From positions 3,222,001 to 3,286,000 of the forward strand of contig NZ_CP021382.1 in assembly GCF_002162135.1 (NCBI RefSeq): a stretch of 64,000 nucleotides of DNA. The letters run 5' to 3'. The stretch is from Cellvibrio sp. PSBB006 (GTDB taxonomy: Bacteria > Pseudomonadota > Gammaproteobacteria > Pseudomonadales > Cellvibrionaceae). This document shows, piece by piece, positions 17,520 to 25,437 of the stretch. The notes beneath the pieces were generated by a model, which was not told where the DNA came from, made no database searches, and worked only from the letters and a program-made list of their open reading frames with translations. The position numbers and the translations under genes are program-made. The number at the start of each line of letters is the position of its first letter. The first letter of the stretch is position 1.

Positions 17520-19328
17520 ATGATACGCGCAAAGTTTTTTATCGCTTTTTTTTTACTATTCGTCACCACTGAAACCTTCGCCGCCGACACAGATGCAGAC
17601 GCAAAAGCGCGTGCACTTTTCGAATTATTTTTTGAAGAATCAGTATCACTCAGCCCTATGTGGCAAACCGACCTGGGGCGCAAAACCAATTACGATAAAT
17701 GGGACGATATCAGTCCAGAGCGAAGCGAGCTTTATCTCCAACTGAATAAAGATCAACTGGCGCGTTTGAAAAAACTGGATAAGAATTCACTCAATCCTGA
17801 TAACCAGCTCAGTTACGAGCTACAGAAATTTGAACTGAAAAAAGATATCGCAGGTTATAAGTGGCGCGATCACAATTATCCGGTCAACCAAATGTTCGGA
17901 CTCCATGCCGGTATTCCTGCCTTTCTTATCAACTCGCACAATATTGCATCGATAGAAGATGCCGACGCTTATGTAGCACGACTTGCCGGTGTGGGAGAAC
18001 TGATTGATCAACTGATCGACAACCTGCAACGTCGCGCGGATAAAGGTATTCTCGCACCGGCGTTTGTTTATCCCTACGTGTTGGATGACAGTCGCAATAT
18101 CATCAAAGGCCAGCCCTTTGATGACAGCAAACATATCAGCCCTTTGTTGGAAGATTTCACCAAGAAAGTAGAGGCCTTGAAGCTCGATGACAAACAAGAG
18201 ACAAGAGTACTCAGTACCGCAACACATGAATTGCAGCATACCCTAAAGCCAGCGTATCAGCGTTTAATTAAAGCGGTCGAGGGTTTGCAGGCCCGTGCGG
18301 ACAGCCGTGATGGCGTGTGGAAATTACCGCAGGGAAAAGCTTTTTATAATCACGCGCTGGAGCGGATGACCACAACCACGCTAAGTGCTGACGCTATTCA
18401 CAAAATTGGTCTGGCCGAAGTTGCGCGGATTCGCAAGGAAATGGAGCAGGTCATGAAGACCGTCAAATTTGATGGCGACCTGCAAGCCTTTTTTACGTTT
18501 GTGCGCGATGATCCGCAATTTTATTATCCCGACAGTGACGCTGGCCGGGCACAATATTTACAGGATACGCGCGCTATTATTGATGCGATGAAAAAACGTT
18601 TGCCGGAGCTATTCGGCCACTTGCCCCAAGCAGATCTGATTGTCAAAGCGGTTGAACCCTTTCGTGAAAAATCAGCAGGCAAGGCGTTTTATAATGGTCC
18701 CGCACCTGACGGTTCCCGCCCCGGTACCTATTACGTGAATTTGTACGATATGAGCGGCGTACCCCGTTACCAAATGGAAGCGCTGGCGTATCATGAAGCA
18801 CTACCGGGCCATCACATGCAAATTGCGATTGCGCAGGAAATGAAGGATTTACCGTCGTTCCGTCGCCACGGTGGTTACACCGCTTACATCGAAGGCTGGG
18901 GTCTTTACGCTGAGCTGGTACCCAGGGCGATGGGGTTTTACGCTGATCCCTATTCCGATTTTGGCCGGCTGGCGATGGAACTTTGGCGTGCGGTGCGCTT
19001 GGTGGTAGACACCGGCATTCACAGCAAGAAATGGACGCGGGAACAAGCCATCGATTATTTTGTTGCCAACAGTCCGATGAATCGCGCTGATGCAACGCGG
19101 GAGATTGAGCGTTACATCGTCATGCCCGGCCAGGCGACGACTTATAAAATCGGCATGAATAAATTTGTTGAACTGCGAGATAAAGCAAAACGCGAGTTAG
19201 GCGAACAATTTGATTTGCGTGCATTTCACGATTTTGTATTGGGAGGCGGCGCCCTGCCGTTGACAGTATTGGAACATCAAGTGGATGAATGGATTCGTAA
19301 ACAAAAAACGGTAACTGCTGCAGGTTAG
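17520..19328 (+). CDS. DUF885 family secreted protein (probable metallopeptidase-like)
   Basis: A 602-residue protein with a signal peptide (residues 1-21, ending TFAA). It matches DUF885 proteins along its length and carries the conserved YHEALPGHHMQIA, with an HExxxxHH arrangement suggesting a metal site, plus GYTAYIEGWGLYAE and DLRAFHDFVLGGGALPL. Catalytic activity of the family is poorly defined; a zinc peptidase is the usual inference. GAGG lies eight bases before the ATG. The next gene starts 6 bp after the stop. Confidence 0.87.
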   Translation: MIRAKFFIAFFLLFVTTETFAADTDADAKARALFELFFEESVSLSPMWQTDLGRKTNYDKWDDISPERSELYLQLNKDQLARLKKLDKNSLNPDNQLSYELQKFELKKDIAGYKWRDHNYPVNQMFGLHAGIPAFLINSHNIASIEDADAYVARLAGVGELIDQLIDNLQRRADKGILAPAFVYPYVLDDSRNIIKGQPFDDSKHISPLLEDFTKKVEALKLDDKQETRVLSTATHELQHTLKPAYQRLIKAVEGLQARADSRDGVWKLPQGKAFYNHALERMTTTTLSADAIHKIGLAEVARIRKEMEQVMKTVKFDGDLQAFFTFVRDDPQFYYPDSDAGRAQYLQDTRAIIDAMKKRLPELFGHLPQADLIVKAVEPFREKSAGKAFYNGPAPDGSRPGTYYVNLYDMSGVPRYQMEALAYHEALPGHHMQIAIAQEMKDLPSFRRHGGYTAYIEGWGLYAELVPRAMGFYADPYSDFGRLAMELWRAVRLVVDTGIHSKKWTREQAIDYFVANSPMNRADATREIERYIVMPGQATTYKIGMNKFVELRDKAKRELGEQFDLRAFHDFVLGGGALPLTVLEHQVDEWIRKQKTVTAAG

Positions 19329-19334
19329 CGAATC

Positions 19335-19802
19335 ATGCCCGACAAGTCTTCACTGATCACTGAAATCCGCGACATGATGGCGGAGTGTAATCTGTTCAAC
19401 AACCTGGCCGCAGCGGAGCTACTTTCTGCTGCCGGTTATTTCAGCCTTAACAAAATTCCCAAAGGCAAGATTATCTTCAAGGAAGGGGATGCGGGTACCT
19501 TTATGGGCATCATCAACAGCGGCAGTGTTGCCGTCTATAAAGCCAATGCCGAAGAAAAAAATGTCCAGATCGCCACCTTACCCAAAGGCCAGAGTTTTGG
19601 GGAAATGGCGGTGCTCGATGGCGAACGCCGCTCTGCCATGTGCGCCACCGCCAGTGAATGTGTGTTGCTGCTGCTATCCAAAGATTCACTCGAAAAAATG
19701 ATGCAGGAAAACCCCAAAGTCGCCGCCAAAGTGATTCGCGCAATTGCCGTGTCACTCTCCCGCCGCCTGCGCATCGCCGCCGGGAAATTGGTAAGCAGTT
19801 AA
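19335..19802 (+). CDS. Cyclic nucleotide-binding domain protein
   Basis: A 155-residue protein made of a single cNMP-binding beta-barrel. The phosphate-binding cassette FGEMAVLDGERRSA has the Glu and Arg that contact cyclic nucleotide. There is no helix-turn-helix, so it is not a CRP-type regulator by itself; it may signal to a partner. It is probably cotranscribed with the DUF885 gene. Confidence 0.88.
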   Translation: MPDKSSLITEIRDMMAECNLFNNLAAAELLSAAGYFSLNKIPKGKIIFKEGDAGTFMGIINSGSVAVYKANAEEKNVQIATLPKGQSFGEMAVLDGERRSAMCATASECVLLLLSKDSLEKMMQENPKVAAKVIRAIAVSLSRRLRIAAGKLVSS

Positions 19803-19822
19803 TCATCGTTTGCTTAATATAG

Positions 19823-19855
19823 GTCGGATTAGCCAAAGGCGTAATCCGACTTTTT
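19823..19855 (+). terminator. GTCGGATTA-type hairpin, terminator
   Basis: Stem GTCGGATTA / TAATCCGAC with loop GCCAAAGGCG followed by five T. It ends the cyclic-nucleotide-binding gene and faces a convergent gene. A near-identical copy lies at 36418. Hairpins with this stem are common and dispersed in gammaproteobacterial genomes. Confidence 0.85.
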
Positions 19856-19917
19856 ACAAACAGATAACCTTGCACCACACATAAATTTCTAATAAATAAG
19901 TTCCTGCCTATTAACCA

Positions 19918-22900
19918 TCAATCTTCCACCACCTCCAACACCCACTTCGCACTACTCCACTCCATATAAATACCCCCGTGCTGCGCATTGCCGTTGAGGT
20001 TTTCCACATGAATGTAGTCATTACCTTGCCAGGCGTTTCTGATACGCAACTGGCTGTTACCGGCGTCGGCGATGTGCCAGCGGGCGCTGGCCCAGCCGCT
20101 GGTGCGAGTGGTGCATTGGATATTCCCGGTGAGGTTTTCGATGTGCATGTAGTCGCCGGTGGCGCGGTTGCGGATTTCTTGCAGGCCGCCGGCGACTTCT
20201 TCCAGTTGCCATTCGAAGTTGGCGCTGTTCGGTGAGTTGCTGTAGGTCACTGTTGCGCCACCGTCGCCGAGGTAGCTGTTTTGCCAGACGTTGCGAATGC
20301 GGTAGGCAACCGGGTCGTCGTCCGGTACGTCCGGGTTGGCGGGGGTGATAATGACCTTGTCGAGGTTGAAGTTGGCGTTGTCCAGATAAACGCGCATTAC
20401 CTGTTCGCCCGCGTCGAGCGCGACATTTTCTGCCGTGACGCTGGTCCAGGTTTGCCAGCCGCCGGTGTTGCTGGTGGGAATCAAGCCGGTTTTGTCTTCG
20501 CCATCGAACTGCACATGGAAGTTGCCGCCGCCGAAGATAGTGGCCACGCGGAATTCCAGGTCGTAGGTGCCGCTGGTGGCCGCATTGACGGTGTACTCCA
20601 GCCATTCGCCGCTGCTGGTCCAGCCCACATTCAAACCGCCGCCGCTGGCGTTTTCGGTGTCCACGCCTTCGTTGGTGCGACCGGCATTGCCGTTGTTGGC
20701 AGCATCCGCGTCATGGTAGGCCACGCCTTCACCACCGTTGTCGAAGTTCTCCATCTCGATGGTGCCGGGAATGGCCCAGGGCGTGCCGCCGAATGGCGTC
20801 TGGCCATCGCCGCCGGTGTTGCTGAAGCGCATAAAGTCGATATTGAATGCGCCGCCCGCGCGCAATTGCAGGATATGTTGACCGGCCGTTAGCGTGATGG
20901 GTGTGCTAATGGTGGTGTAGCTCTGCCATGCGCCGGTGGCAGGCACTGGAACCTGACCAGTCGCATCAATGCCATCGACCATGATGCGCAAACTGCTACC
21001 GCTTTCAGACGCTACGCGCAGTTCGAGTTCATAGTTGCCGCTGTTGGCTACCTCGACGGTGTATTCCAGCCATTCACTGCCGCCCAACCAGCCGACGTGA
21101 TGGCCGCCGCTCGCATTAGCTGCAATGTCCACCGCTTCGTTGGGTCGGTAGGCGCCGCCGAGGTTTTCCGCATCGCTATCGCTGTAGGAAACGGCTTGCC
21201 CGCCCTCATCGAAGTCTTCTGCCTGGATGGTGCCGGGAATGGCACGCGCGACGCCGCCATAGGGCGCGCCGTGTTCCTTGGTTTGCACCACTTTCCGGAT
21301 GGTCCCGTCGGCGTTGTAGAACAATTTGTCCACCGCTACCGAGCGCAGCCAGTCGTCACCGGAGAGCGAGCTGTTGTGGTAGAAGGCGTACCACTGACCC
21401 TTGTACTCCACGATCGAACCGTGGTTGGTGTAGCTGTCCGTCGGGTCCATATAGATGCCGCGCGACGTCCACGGGCCGAGGGGGTTGGTGCTGGTGGCGT
21501 AGCGCATGCGGTTGTGCTGGTCGCCAACGTCATGGTTGTCAGAGTAGGACAAGTAATAGAGACCGTTGCGTTTATGAACCCAGGCTGCTTCATGGAAATC
21601 CTCCAGACCCGCCATGGTTTGCATTTGGCCATCGATCTCCATCATGTTGTCTTTCAGCCTGCCGCCTTTCGCGACGCCGCCACCGCCGTGGTAAAAGTAG
21701 GCCTGGCCGTCGTCATCGATAAATACCGCCGGATCAATCAGCGCATCCAGCCCCGGAATATAACCCTGCACCACAAAGCCGCTGGCGGGTTGGCTGCTGG
21801 TGGCCACGCCGATCTTCCAGGTGGTATTCCACTCGGTGCCGCTGGGGTGGGGGAAGTAAAAATAGTAGGTGCCGTCTTTGTAGGCCGCATCCGGCGCCCA
21901 CATAAAACCGCCTTCCGGCCGCCCCCAGGGCACGTCGCTGGCGCGCAGGATCTCGCCGTGATCCACCCAGTTCACCATGTCGTCGGTGGAGAACACGTGG
22001 TATTGGTCCATCAAATCCGCACCGCGCGCGGGCGCGATATCGTGGGAGGCGTAGATATATAAACGGCCGTCGTCCCACACATGGGCGGACGGGTCGGCGG
22101 TAAACATATGGCGGATGATCGGGTTTTTCGGTTCACCCACCGGCACATCCGGTTCGTCAGTGGGACTGATGGGAATAGTCGCGGACAAAGGCGATGTGCC
22201 CGCGAGAATCTTCTGGGTTTCCCCGGCCAGACGCAGGTACCAGTCGCTGGGCAGGTCTGTGCCATCAGCATCAAGAGTCACGAAGTTGCCTTGGGCGGGA
22301 ATGTCGCTGCTCGTTTCCGCCAGTTTGAACATGGCGGTGGCTTCGTCCACCTCGTCGAACATCGCCACGTAGATAAACCCGGCACCCGCGTCGAGCGCGT
22401 TGTAGGCCTGCCGCCAATAGAATTGGCCACCGTTGCGCGGGATCTGGTTGAGCGGGCCGTCGTGCAGGTTGTACCAGGAAAAGCCCGGCCAGATCACCGG
22501 CATATAATCCGCGCCGCTGGCCGCTGCGGCGGCCATATCCGGGACGATGCGCTGATTCTTCCAGTTATCCACCTCGGTATTGTTGGTATAACGGCCCACC
22601 GTCCAGGGCGAGATCATGTCCAGTGAGCGATACACCTGCGCCCAGCGCGCATCCGTTTCAGAATCGCCGGTCAGCGTGCGCCACTCACCAGGGACACCAC
22701 CTACCACGTAAGCGCGATACGCGGGCGGCGCACTGTTCTGGAAGTAATCGATGATCTGCGCGAAAGTATCCGGGTTCAATCCGCGCTCATTAAAGCCGAT
22801 ACCCCAGAGCGCAATCACCGGTAAATTTTCTTGCTTGAGGTAAGTGCCTTGCGTCGTCATCTGATAGTTCTGTACCAGATACTCCCAGTCATTAATTAAT

Positions 22901-23445
22901 TTGTTGTAGAGGTTGCCGTCGTCGGGCACGCCGGATAAGTCGTACATCACCGCGAATTGCCGGCCATGGGTTTGCGCGGCGGTCATCACATTTTGCAGCA
23001 CTTTATTACGCACTTGAAAAAAGCGCGGATCGTTTACCGCTTCACCGAGAAAGCGTTGCAGATAAACGCCGTGGATACCGTAATCCTCCATCCATTTGAA
23101 ATGGGTCATCACCGTGCTTTCGTCGTAAGACGAAAATAATCGCGCGCTGGAGCCGTCCCCATAGGTCATGTTGGTCGGATAGGTTTGCGTGTATTCGCGC
23201 ATGTCCGGCCACATATCAATATTGAGGTTAGCGGCGGAAGGATTGGTGAGGCTGTTAAACCAATGGCGCCATTCATTGGGCGGCGAGTTATCACCGGCGG
23301 CAAGGAACCAACCTTGATAACCCATCAATAATTTTTGATTAAGATTATTGTGTTCGTTTTGGGCGAAAGTGGGAAAAGCGAATAGAGAACTTGCAAAAAG
23401 CACTGCAATTTTTTTGACGATGCGTGAGTGTGAAAAAAAAGTCAT
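19918..23445 (-). CDS. Multidomain secreted glycosidase: GH71/99-like + GH43 + two CBM6 + beta-trefoil-like
   Basis: A 1175-residue exported enzyme with a signal peptide (about 1-28). Residues about 35-415 resemble GH71/GH99-type domains (LMGYQGWF, WMEDYGIHGVYLQRF, YMPVIWPGFSWYN). Residues about 440-745 are a five-blade GH43 domain with candidate acids D451, D571 and E619 (HEAAWVHKRNGLYYLSYS). Two CBM6-type modules follow (each opening IPGTI-E-E-FD and having NVGW/HVGW...SGEWLEYTV), then a C-terminal module with paired HIENL/HVENL repeats, probably a carbohydrate-binding beta-trefoil. The start is the ATG with GAGAGA upstream. It stands alone, away from the pectin locus; the likely substrate is plant hemicellulose or arabinan. 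Confidence 0.85.
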   Translation of the reverse strand: MTFFSHSRIVKKIAVLFASSLFAFPTFAQNEHNNLNQKLLMGYQGWFLAAGDNSPPNEWRHWFNSLTNPSAANLNIDMWPDMREYTQTYPTNMTYGDGSSARLFSSYDESTVMTHFKWMEDYGIHGVYLQRFLGEAVNDPRFFQVRNKVLQNVMTAAQTHGRQFAVMYDLSGVPDDGNLYNKLINDWEYLVQNYQMTTQGTYLKQENLPVIALWGIGFNERGLNPDTFAQIIDYFQNSAPPAYRAYVVGGVPGEWRTLTGDSETDARWAQVYRSLDMISPWTVGRYTNNTEVDNWKNQRIVPDMAAAAASGADYMPVIWPGFSWYNLHDGPLNQIPRNGGQFYWRQAYNALDAGAGFIYVAMFDEVDEATAMFKLAETSSDIPAQGNFVTLDADGTDLPSDWYLRLAGETQKILAGTSPLSATIPISPTDEPDVPVGEPKNPIIRHMFTADPSAHVWDDGRLYIYASHDIAPARGADLMDQYHVFSTDDMVNWVDHGEILRASDVPWGRPEGGFMWAPDAAYKDGTYYFYFPHPSGTEWNTTWKIGVATSSQPASGFVVQGYIPGLDALIDPAVFIDDDGQAYFYHGGGGVAKGGRLKDNMMEIDGQMQTMAGLEDFHEAAWVHKRNGLYYLSYSDNHDVGDQHNRMRYATSTNPLGPWTSRGIYMDPTDSYTNHGSIVEYKGQWYAFYHNSSLSGDDWLRSVAVDKLFYNADGTIRKVVQTKEHGAPYGGVARAIPGTIQAEDFDEGGQAVSYSDSDAENLGGAYRPNEAVDIAANASGGHHVGWLGGSEWLEYTVEVANSGNYELELRVASESGSSLRIMVDGIDATGQVPVPATGAWQSYTTISTPITLTAGQHILQLRAGGAFNIDFMRFSNTGGDGQTPFGGTPWAIPGTIEMENFDNGGEGVAYHDADAANNGNAGRTNEGVDTENASGGGLNVGWTSSGEWLEYTVNAATSGTYDLEFRVATIFGGGNFHVQFDGEDKTGLIPTSNTGGWQTWTSVTAENVALDAGEQVMRVYLDNANFNLDKVIITPANPDVPDDDPVAYRIRNVWQNSYLGDGGATVTYSNSPNSANFEWQLEEVAGGLQEIRNRATGDYMHIENLTGNIQCTTRTSGWASARWHIADAGNSQLRIRNAWQGNDYIHVENLNGNAQHGGIYMEWSSAKWVLEVVED

Positions 23446-23562
23446 GGGAGTATCTCTCTTATCGTTGATGTCCTTAACGGGCAACCTGGCACAATCATGC
23501 TAGGCCAGATAAAAGAGAAATTTTGTGCGGTGCTGCGTAAATAATTTTTATAAATTATTTAA

Positions 23563-23599
23563 AAGTACGTTGAAAACGATTTCAGTTTTCAACGTACTT
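23563..23599 (-). terminator. Hairpin terminator after the 23678 gene
   Basis: Perfect 15-bp stem AAGTACGTTGAAAAC / GTTTTCAACGTACTT with loop GATTTCA, followed on the minus strand by a T/A-rich stretch. It separates the protease-like gene from the glycosidase gene. Confidence 0.75.
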
Positions 23600-23677
23600 C
23601 CAAAAGAAAATGTTATTGTTAGCTAATGCGTCAGTGCCACTTTCAGGCACTACTGACATTCCGAACCGGCAATCACT

Positions 23678-24301
23678 TTATACGAGGTGGAAGAACACGT
23701 AACGCGATGTTGCGCTGTTGCCGTAACCCACGAAAAGCAGCCATTCGAAGAAGCAGAAAAATTCATAGCGATCCCTAAACAAAAACTCCCCAAAATTTAC
23801 ATCAAAAAACCGAACCGGAACCTTACCTCGTCTTTCAGTACCGAAATACATCGCCACCGCATGCCCACTACCGTCCGGCGGCATAAAACCGAACAGCATA
23901 TACCCGGCGTTTACGGCCAGGATGGAGTTCAACAAGTTCATTCTAGTGACAGAACCGCCACCGTAGCCGCGCTTTTTCACTCCACTTTTATGATTCAGCC
24001 AAGCCTCGAAAGCCGGTGTCTCAAAATGCCTGAAATGTTTCTGCTCGGTTTTAATCAGGCCTACCGCCTTTTGGTTCAAGGGAACGAAGGTTCGCTTGTT
24101 ATTTTCCAAATACATGCCGATGAACTCTCTCAATGATCCACCCGCTTTGTGCTTTGAAATGTAATAACAGGAGGCGGCAAAGCAAACACCCCGCCCCGCC
24201 TGTCTGCCCAATATCGTATGGGATTGGGACACGTCCCACGAGTGAATGCCTTTGTAGGCTTCGGCTTTTTCCAGAACTTCCAGGTCGGTGGGTAAGGGCA
24301 T
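23678..24301 (-). CDS. YopT-like (C58) cysteine protease candidate, copy 1
   Basis: A 207-residue protein without signal peptide. C40 in GRGVCFAASCYY, H147 in GSGHAVAMYFG and D167 in RFFDVNFGEFLF have the order, spacing and local sequence of the Cys-His-Asp triad of YopT/AvrPphB effectors (peptidase family C58). It is paralogous to the next gene upstream (24681-25301), sharing KAEAYKGIHSW, the triad and the FEWLL end. It is preceded by the conserved box and -10 described at 24406-24450. The host target and secretion route are unknown. C58 membership is my reading of the motifs, not a search result. Confidence 0.72.
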   Translation of the reverse strand: MPLPTDLEVLEKAEAYKGIHSWDVSQSHTILGRQAGRGVCFAASCYYISKHKAGGSLREFIGMYLENNKRTFVPLNQKAVGLIKTEQKHFRHFETPAFEAWLNHKSGVKKRGYGGGSVTRMNLLNSILAVNAGYMLFGFMPPDGSGHAVAMYFGTERRGKVPVRFFDVNFGEFLFRDRYEFFCFFEWLLFVGYGNSATSRYVFFHLV

Positions 24302-24405
24302 AGGAGTTTTTCAACCTCATTGTTAGTGTCTCAAATCCATGAGCGAGCGGAAGAACTCACGGTTGCGATGGCTCACCTGGAAGACAGGGGGTAAGACGAG
24401 TCTTT

Positions 24406-24450
24406 ATGCTACGTCAAATAGTGAATATGCAGTACCCACCAAATGGGGGG
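24406..24450 (-). promoter_or_regulatory. Regulon promoter 1 (box + 22 bp + -10)
   Basis: Box CCCCCCATTTGGTGGGT on the minus strand (24434-24450), 22-base spacer ending in CG, then TAGCAT at 24406-24411. This is the same geometry as at four other genes. The -10 lies about 105 bp before the 24301 start. Confidence 0.8.
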
Positions 24451-24680
24451 GTATGCCGAGCGTCACCAACGGCTATGATGTTATTTTGCGCGCCATGGCC
24501 GTTTTGCATTCCTTATCAAGGCGTTTGAACGCGCCTCAAAATGAGCTTTGGATTTGTCTATGAAAGTCTGGGAAGTTCAATACATGTTTTGAATGTCATA
24601 GTAACCCGATAGGTTGGTGTGTAATCGTACCTATCTGGCCCAAGCTTTTAATCTTAATGATGGCCGTTTGTAACTATTGC

Positions 24681-25301
24681 TTAAAGAAAATGCTGAAATT
24701 CGTAGGTGGCAGGCTGGTTATTAGCGTAAACACACCTCAATAACCAATCAAAAAAGAATAAAAATCGCACATGATCACGAAAGAGAAATTCTCCGACGTT
24801 GATGTCAAAAAAGCGTACAGGAACCCGGTTATTTCTTCTCGCGCCAAAGTACGCAACCATAGCGTGCTTCGACTCTTCAGCCGGAGAAACAATAAACATC
24901 ATGTATCCTCCTGAAGGCAGAATGCCGCGGATCGAGGCTAATAACTTTGCCATGGTAAGCTCACCTCCGCCGTATCCTTTCCTCTTCAGCTTGCTTTCCG
25001 TGTCTAGCCATTTTTTAAATGTGCTTGAATCAGTTCTGCTGCCAAAACATATTTGCTGACTTCTAAGAAACTTTATGGAATCTTCATTCAACTGAGCGAA
25101 TAGGTTGTTGTTACCTTGTTGCAATCCCAAGCCTTCCCTTAACGAACTTCCTCGTTTATGCATAGACATATAGTAACAAGAGGCAGCAAGGCAGATCCCT
25201 GTGCCCACATAAGGTGCAAGAAAATGTCCGCCTTGAGATATATTCCAGGAATGTATTCCTTTAAATGCTTCGGCCTTTTTTATGATCAACCAATGTGTCA
25301 T
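24681..25301 (-). CDS. YopT-like (C58) cysteine protease candidate, copy 2
   Basis: A 206-residue paralogue of the 23678 gene product, with no signal peptide. The inferred triad is C37 (GTGICLAASCYY), H146 (SKHAMVAYFG) and D166 (RFFDINVGEFLF); the 20-residue His-Asp distance is the same as in copy 1. The two differ enough to be an old duplication. A GAGG ribosome site lies about ten bases before the ATG. It has its own copy of the regulon promoter. As an effector it would act inside another cell; an immunity partner is not obvious. Confidence 0.72.
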   Translation of the reverse strand: MTHWLIIKKAEAFKGIHSWNISQGGHFLAPYVGTGICLAASCYYMSMHKRGSSLREGLGLQQGNNNLFAQLNEDSIKFLRSQQICFGSRTDSSTFKKWLDTESKLKRKGYGGGELTMAKLLASIRGILPSGGYMMFIVSPAEESKHAMVAYFGARRNNRVPVRFFDINVGEFLFRDHVRFLFFFDWLLRCVYANNQPATYEFQHFL

Positions 25302-25376
25302 GGAAAGCCCTCTTTTTATTACAGCAGCGACAGATAATTTGTTGAGTTCATTTTGAAATACGCCGACGAAGACTGA

Positions 25377-25421
25377 ATTTTACGCTCGATCTCCGCGGGT
25401 CAATACCCGCCAAATGGGGGG
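25377..25421 (-). promoter_or_regulatory. Regulon promoter 2
   Basis: Box CCCCCCATTTGGCGGGT on the minus strand (25405-25421), immediately followed by ATTGACC as a likely -35, 22 bases to TAAAAT at 25377-25382, with CG just before it. About 75 bp before the 25301 start. Confidence 0.82.
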
Positions 25422-25437
25422 AGCCACTTTTATTTAT

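Noticed and set aside
21097..22062. 321-codon plus-strand frame inside the GH43 glycosidase
   Set aside because: Shadow of the large glycosidase, with no ribosome site and implausible composition.
24099..24320. Overlapping minus-strand frame with an ATG just upstream of the first protease-like gene
   Set aside because: It lacks the conserved triad and shares no similarity with the paralogue; the frame starting at 24301 matches the paralogue throughout.
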